Shown here: positions 41,470 to 43,604 of the stretch, in pieces
Numbering within the stretch: position 1 is the first letter of the stretch
Layout of the letters: the number at the start of each line of letters is the position of its first letter
Assembly (NCBI GenBank): GCA_964598225.1
Contig: CAZRBG010000050.1
Coordinates: forward strand, 1-43,604
DNA from: SG8-4 sp964598225
GTDB lineage: Bacteria > Planctomycetota > Phycisphaerae > Sedimentisphaerales > Anaerobacaceae
Direction of reading: 5' to 3'
Length of the DNA: 43,604 nucleotides
Translations under genes and position numbers: made by a program
The notes under the pieces: generated by a model
Told to the model about the DNA's origin: nothing
Seen by the model: only the letters and a program-made list of their open reading frames with translations
The model's database searches: none

Positions 41470-43167
41470 ATGAGACCAAGACTTTGTACGCTGAATACAC
41501 TCAGAAGACTCGCTTTTATATCTCTGCTCGGCACAAGCCTAATAATGGCAATCCCGTGCCGCGGTGATGAAACTGGAAGTAAGAGATACCTCAAAGCGGT
41601 CCGAGACTTCGCAGACGTTGTGATCGACAAAGGTCGCGACCAATATGGGAATAGGCACACGCCGCTGTTCGTCGACGGCCTTCATGCGGAGAGTTTGAAG
41701 CCTGTGATATGGAAAAAGGACGGGCAGTCCTGGGTGCTGTCAAACTTCGCCAGCCAGCAGCCTTTGATTCGCATGCTCGACGGTCTGAGCGCCGTGACCG
41801 GCGATCCGCGATATCGCAAAGCTGCAAAGGACGCCACCTCTTACGCGCTGAAGAATCTACAGTCACCCAATGGTCTATTATACTGGGGGGGCCACCTGGC
41901 CTGGGACCTGGAGAAAGAACGGGCGGTCGGTCAGTATTCCGGCATACATGAGGTCAAGGGGCATCGGCCGTATTACAGTTTCATGTGGCAGGTCGATCCC
42001 GATTCCACTCGCAAACTGATGGGCGCCATCTGGGCGACACATATCCTGGATTGGAGCAGGCTGGATTATAATAGACATGCGCACACCGAAAGACCCGCCG
42101 AGCCTAAGTGGAATCACGACTTCGCGGAAGACATAGAGGTCCCCTTCCCGGCGAAAGGATCAAATCTGTCTTTCGCCAACGTCACGCCCCCTCTGATGCA
42201 CAGCGGAACTATGCTCGCAGTTCTGGACAACAACAGCGATGCGCTCAAGTGGACGCGACGGCTGGCTTATCGCTGGCAACAGGCAAAGCATCCTGAGACG
42301 GGACTCTGCGGCGGACAACTGAGCTATCGCAAACACGACCGGGCACAGGATGCACTCGGACACGTTCACTCTTCGATTAACGAAGCTAAGATTGTCGCTT
42401 CATATCACCGGACGTCGCGTTACCATCATATGCCGCTGGCGCAGTTGCAGGCCGCAGAGACACTACTCGAAGCCGGAGGTAAATACGCAGAAACCGGACG
42501 GAAATTCATCGAGTGGGCTGTCGAGGATTTAAAAATATACGCCGAGAAAAGTTACGATCCGGATACGGGGGAGTTCGTAGCCCTTATGATCGACGGCACG
42601 CCTTTGAAATGGCGCCGAGCTAAGACGGGATACTATGTCCCCGGGTCCTTCGCACCGCGAAGCCCTGATGGAAACCTGCTATGGAGTTATGCGATGGCCT
42701 ATCGCATTTCCAAAGACAGGGGCTTGCGGACGATTATCCGCAACTTAACCAAAGGCATGGGAATCGGCGACGTCGGAACGCTGGAGGGTGGAGATCAGGA
42801 TTTGAAATCCAAAATCGGTAGCACAGACTGGAGAGTAATCTACGCCCTGCTTGAGTTGCATCGTGCCACCGGAAACAGTTCGATGCTAACAGCGGCCCGT
42901 CAAATCGGCGACAATCTATTGAGGCTGCAAACCGACACGGGACTGTTCCCAAGGCCGGGTCGAGAATATGCAAGGACAGGTGATGAAATCCCGCTTGCGC
43001 TGCTTCACCTTACAGCGGCTTTGGAAGGTAAAGGCGACCAAATGCCACCGCCAGCGTTCGACAGTCGGTTCTTCCATTGTGAATACCACGGCCAGCTTCA
43101 AAAACATCAACAGAAACGCGCCGACAAACGAACTTACGACAATTACGTCTTCTACGGATCGTCCTGA
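41470..43167 (+). CDS. Exported alpha/alpha-barrel protein, possible pectate lyase
   Basis: A 565-residue protein from the ATG at 41470, where AAGGTGA is well placed. It has a signal peptide (LAFISLLGTSLIMAIPCRGD). The helical body has repeated pairs of helices (for example YLKAVRDFADVVIDKGRDQY, QPLIRMLDGLSAVTGDPRYR, SYALKNLQSPNGLLYWGGHL, RQIGDNLLRLQTDTGLFPRP), the outline of an (alpha/alpha)-type barrel seen in glycan lyases and glycoside hydrolases. Size and motifs such as HTPLFVDG and GGHLAWDL suggest a pectate-lyase family 2-like enzyme, but the catalytic lysine/metal residues are not identified. Diverges from the Gfo/Idh/MocA gene. Ends overlap the convergent small gene by 16 bases. Confidence 0.5.
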   Translation: MRPRLCTLNTLRRLAFISLLGTSLIMAIPCRGDETGSKRYLKAVRDFADVVIDKGRDQYGNRHTPLFVDGLHAESLKPVIWKKDGQSWVLSNFASQQPLIRMLDGLSAVTGDPRYRKAAKDATSYALKNLQSPNGLLYWGGHLAWDLEKERAVGQYSGIHEVKGHRPYYSFMWQVDPDSTRKLMGAIWATHILDWSRLDYNRHAHTERPAEPKWNHDFAEDIEVPFPAKGSNLSFANVTPPLMHSGTMLAVLDNNSDALKWTRRLAYRWQQAKHPETGLCGGQLSYRKHDRAQDALGHVHSSINEAKIVASYHRTSRYHHMPLAQLQAAETLLEAGGKYAETGRKFIEWAVEDLKIYAEKSYDPDTGEFVALMIDGTPLKWRRAKTGYYVPGSFAPRSPDGNLLWSYAMAYRISKDRGLRTIIRNLTKGMGIGDVGTLEGGDQDLKSKIGSTDWRVIYALLELHRATGNSSMLTAARQIGDNLLRLQTDTGLFPRPGREYARTGDEIPLALLHLTAALEGKGDQMPPPAFDSRFFHCEYHGQLQKHQQKRADKRTYDNYVFYGSS

Positions 43168-43334
43168 TACCCAACGGCGTTGAATTTTAGTGAATGCGAC
43201 CGGACCGCGGGCTCCCGTAGTGTCTGTTCTATTTCTTCGACCCTTGCGACCAGAAGCTCTCTCTTGAATCTTCTCAACTCCGCGTTCAGTTGCAGCAATT
43301 GCCGTTTAACGGCCTGAACTTCCTGCTCTTTCAT
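43152..43334 (-). CDS. Small coiled-coil protein
   Basis: A 60-residue protein with GAGGGTGA before the ATG at 43334. Almost all of it is amphipathic helix with leucine heptads (QEVQAVKRQLLQLNAELRRF, KRELLVARVEEIEQTLREPA). The last 16 bases overlap the convergent lyase-like gene. It follows a very small membrane protein gene by 23 bases on the same strand. Function unknown. Confidence 0.55.
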   Translation of the reverse strand: MKEQEVQAVKRQLLQLNAELRRFKRELLVARVEEIEQTLREPAVRSHSLKFNAVGYQDDP

Positions 43335-43357
43335 TTTTCACCCTCGTCCTTTTCGGG

Positions 43358-43513
43358 TCAATCCCGGCTTCTTGCCTGCGCCCTTGCGGCCAATATCAGC
43401 AACACAAGCGACACAACGAATATCGCCAGCAAAGGCCACCCCGAATCACAATGAAACAGTCTTGAGAGGCATTTACTGAGTTCGTTTGTGATGCTTTCTA
43501 AGGTCATTTTCAT
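43358..43513 (-). CDS. Very small single-pass membrane protein (51 residues)
   Basis: Start ATG at 43513 with AAGGAG five bases upstream; stop TGA at 43358. The protein reads MKMTLESITNELSKCLSRLF, HCDSGW, then a strong membrane helix PLLAIFVVSLVLLILAARAQ and ARSRD. A well-placed ribosome site and clean topology (outward N-terminal part with two cysteines, basic tail inside) argue for a real gene. It probably shares an operon with the coiled-coil protein downstream. Function unknown. Confidence 0.6.
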   Translation of the reverse strand: MKMTLESITNELSKCLSRLFHCDSGWPLLAIFVVSLVLLILAARAQARSRD

Positions 43514-43546
43514 CACTTCTCCTTACAATACCGGGCGCATCCATCA

Positions 43547-43604
43547 CTAATAAGGATCGTGCACGAAATAACTTCCCGATTTCATGGGGATAGTTCCGTC
43601 GGAA
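43547..43604 (-). CDS. Possible C-terminal end of a gene entering from the right edge
   Basis: Eighteen codons from the window edge read SDGTIPMKSGSYFVHDPY and then TAG at 43547. The composition is protein-like and the strand matches the two small genes that follow, but the piece is too short to identify. Confidence 0.3.
   Translation of the reverse strand, partial: SDGTIPMKSGSYFVHDPY

Overview
The window looks like a chromosomal segment from a diderm bacterium of the Planctomycetota, most likely the Phycisphaerae/Sedimentisphaerales side. This placement is inferred from gene types and no phylogeny was run. The support is three intact prepilin-like proteins (two with an H-X9/10-DG-type C-terminus), a PEP-CTERM protein, three twin-arginine-exported proteins of two families, ECF sigma factors with membrane or exported partners, outer-membrane biogenesis genes, and a gene-free stretch full of degenerate repeats.

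Layout. 1-1274 (minus strand) holds an RCC1-repeat secreted protein cut by the window edge and a PEP-CTERM protein. 1275-2986 is gene-free and repeat-rich. 2987-4883 (minus) holds a sigma-28-type factor, a FlgB-like rod protein and a MerR-type regulator, followed by a GAF-GGDEF diguanylate cyclase (5492-6568, plus). 6930-8819 (minus) is a three-gene operon: a secretin-N/STN-like exported protein, an ECF sigma factor and a single-pass membrane protein, with touching or overlapping reading frames. 9084-10496 (minus) is a prepilin-like protein and a membrane-anchored NTF2-like protein. 10873-13429 carries a small DUF-type protein, a YihY/BrkB membrane protein, an internally deleted endonuclease/exonuclease/phosphatase-fold protein and a coiled-coil lipoprotein. 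13618-14603 is a decayed prepilin-like remnant followed by an intact relative.

14607-17434 (minus) encodes an ankyrin lipoprotein and two tandem Tat-exported barrel-like paralogues. 17742-19445 is an exported ADP-ribosylglycohydrolase-type lipoprotein. 19658-25861 (plus) is a long co-directional run: BamD-like, LptE-like, FtsH, DsbD and endonuclease III. A LOG-family protein follows. A hicBA module with a nonsense-mutated hicA lies at 26657-27024. Next come a small membrane protein, a TIGR03960-type radical SAM protein and a third prepilin-like protein.

30643-35109 (minus) is a tightly overlapped Na+-translocating NADH:quinone oxidoreductase operon, nqrBCDEF, with no nqrA in the window and an unrecognised 150-residue protein at its end. 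A rubrerythrin lies upstream. 36019-37433 (plus) is a second ECF sigma factor with a LolA/DUF2092-like partner, ended by a strong hairpin. A large exported HEAT-repeat protein, a Tat-exported Gfo/Idh/MocA oxidoreductase, an exported alpha/alpha-barrel-type protein (possibly a pectate lyase), two very small proteins and a possible gene end close the window.

Taken together the segment is dominated by cell-envelope functions: export, outer-membrane assembly, redox folding, sodium-linked respiration and extracellular glycan use, with several small transcription-control modules. I found no CRISPR array, tRNA, rRNA, transposase or prophage. The least explained parts are the STN/ECF operon, the nqrA-less Nqr operon with its extra gene, the isolated sigma-28/FlgB/MerR set, and several decaying genes.
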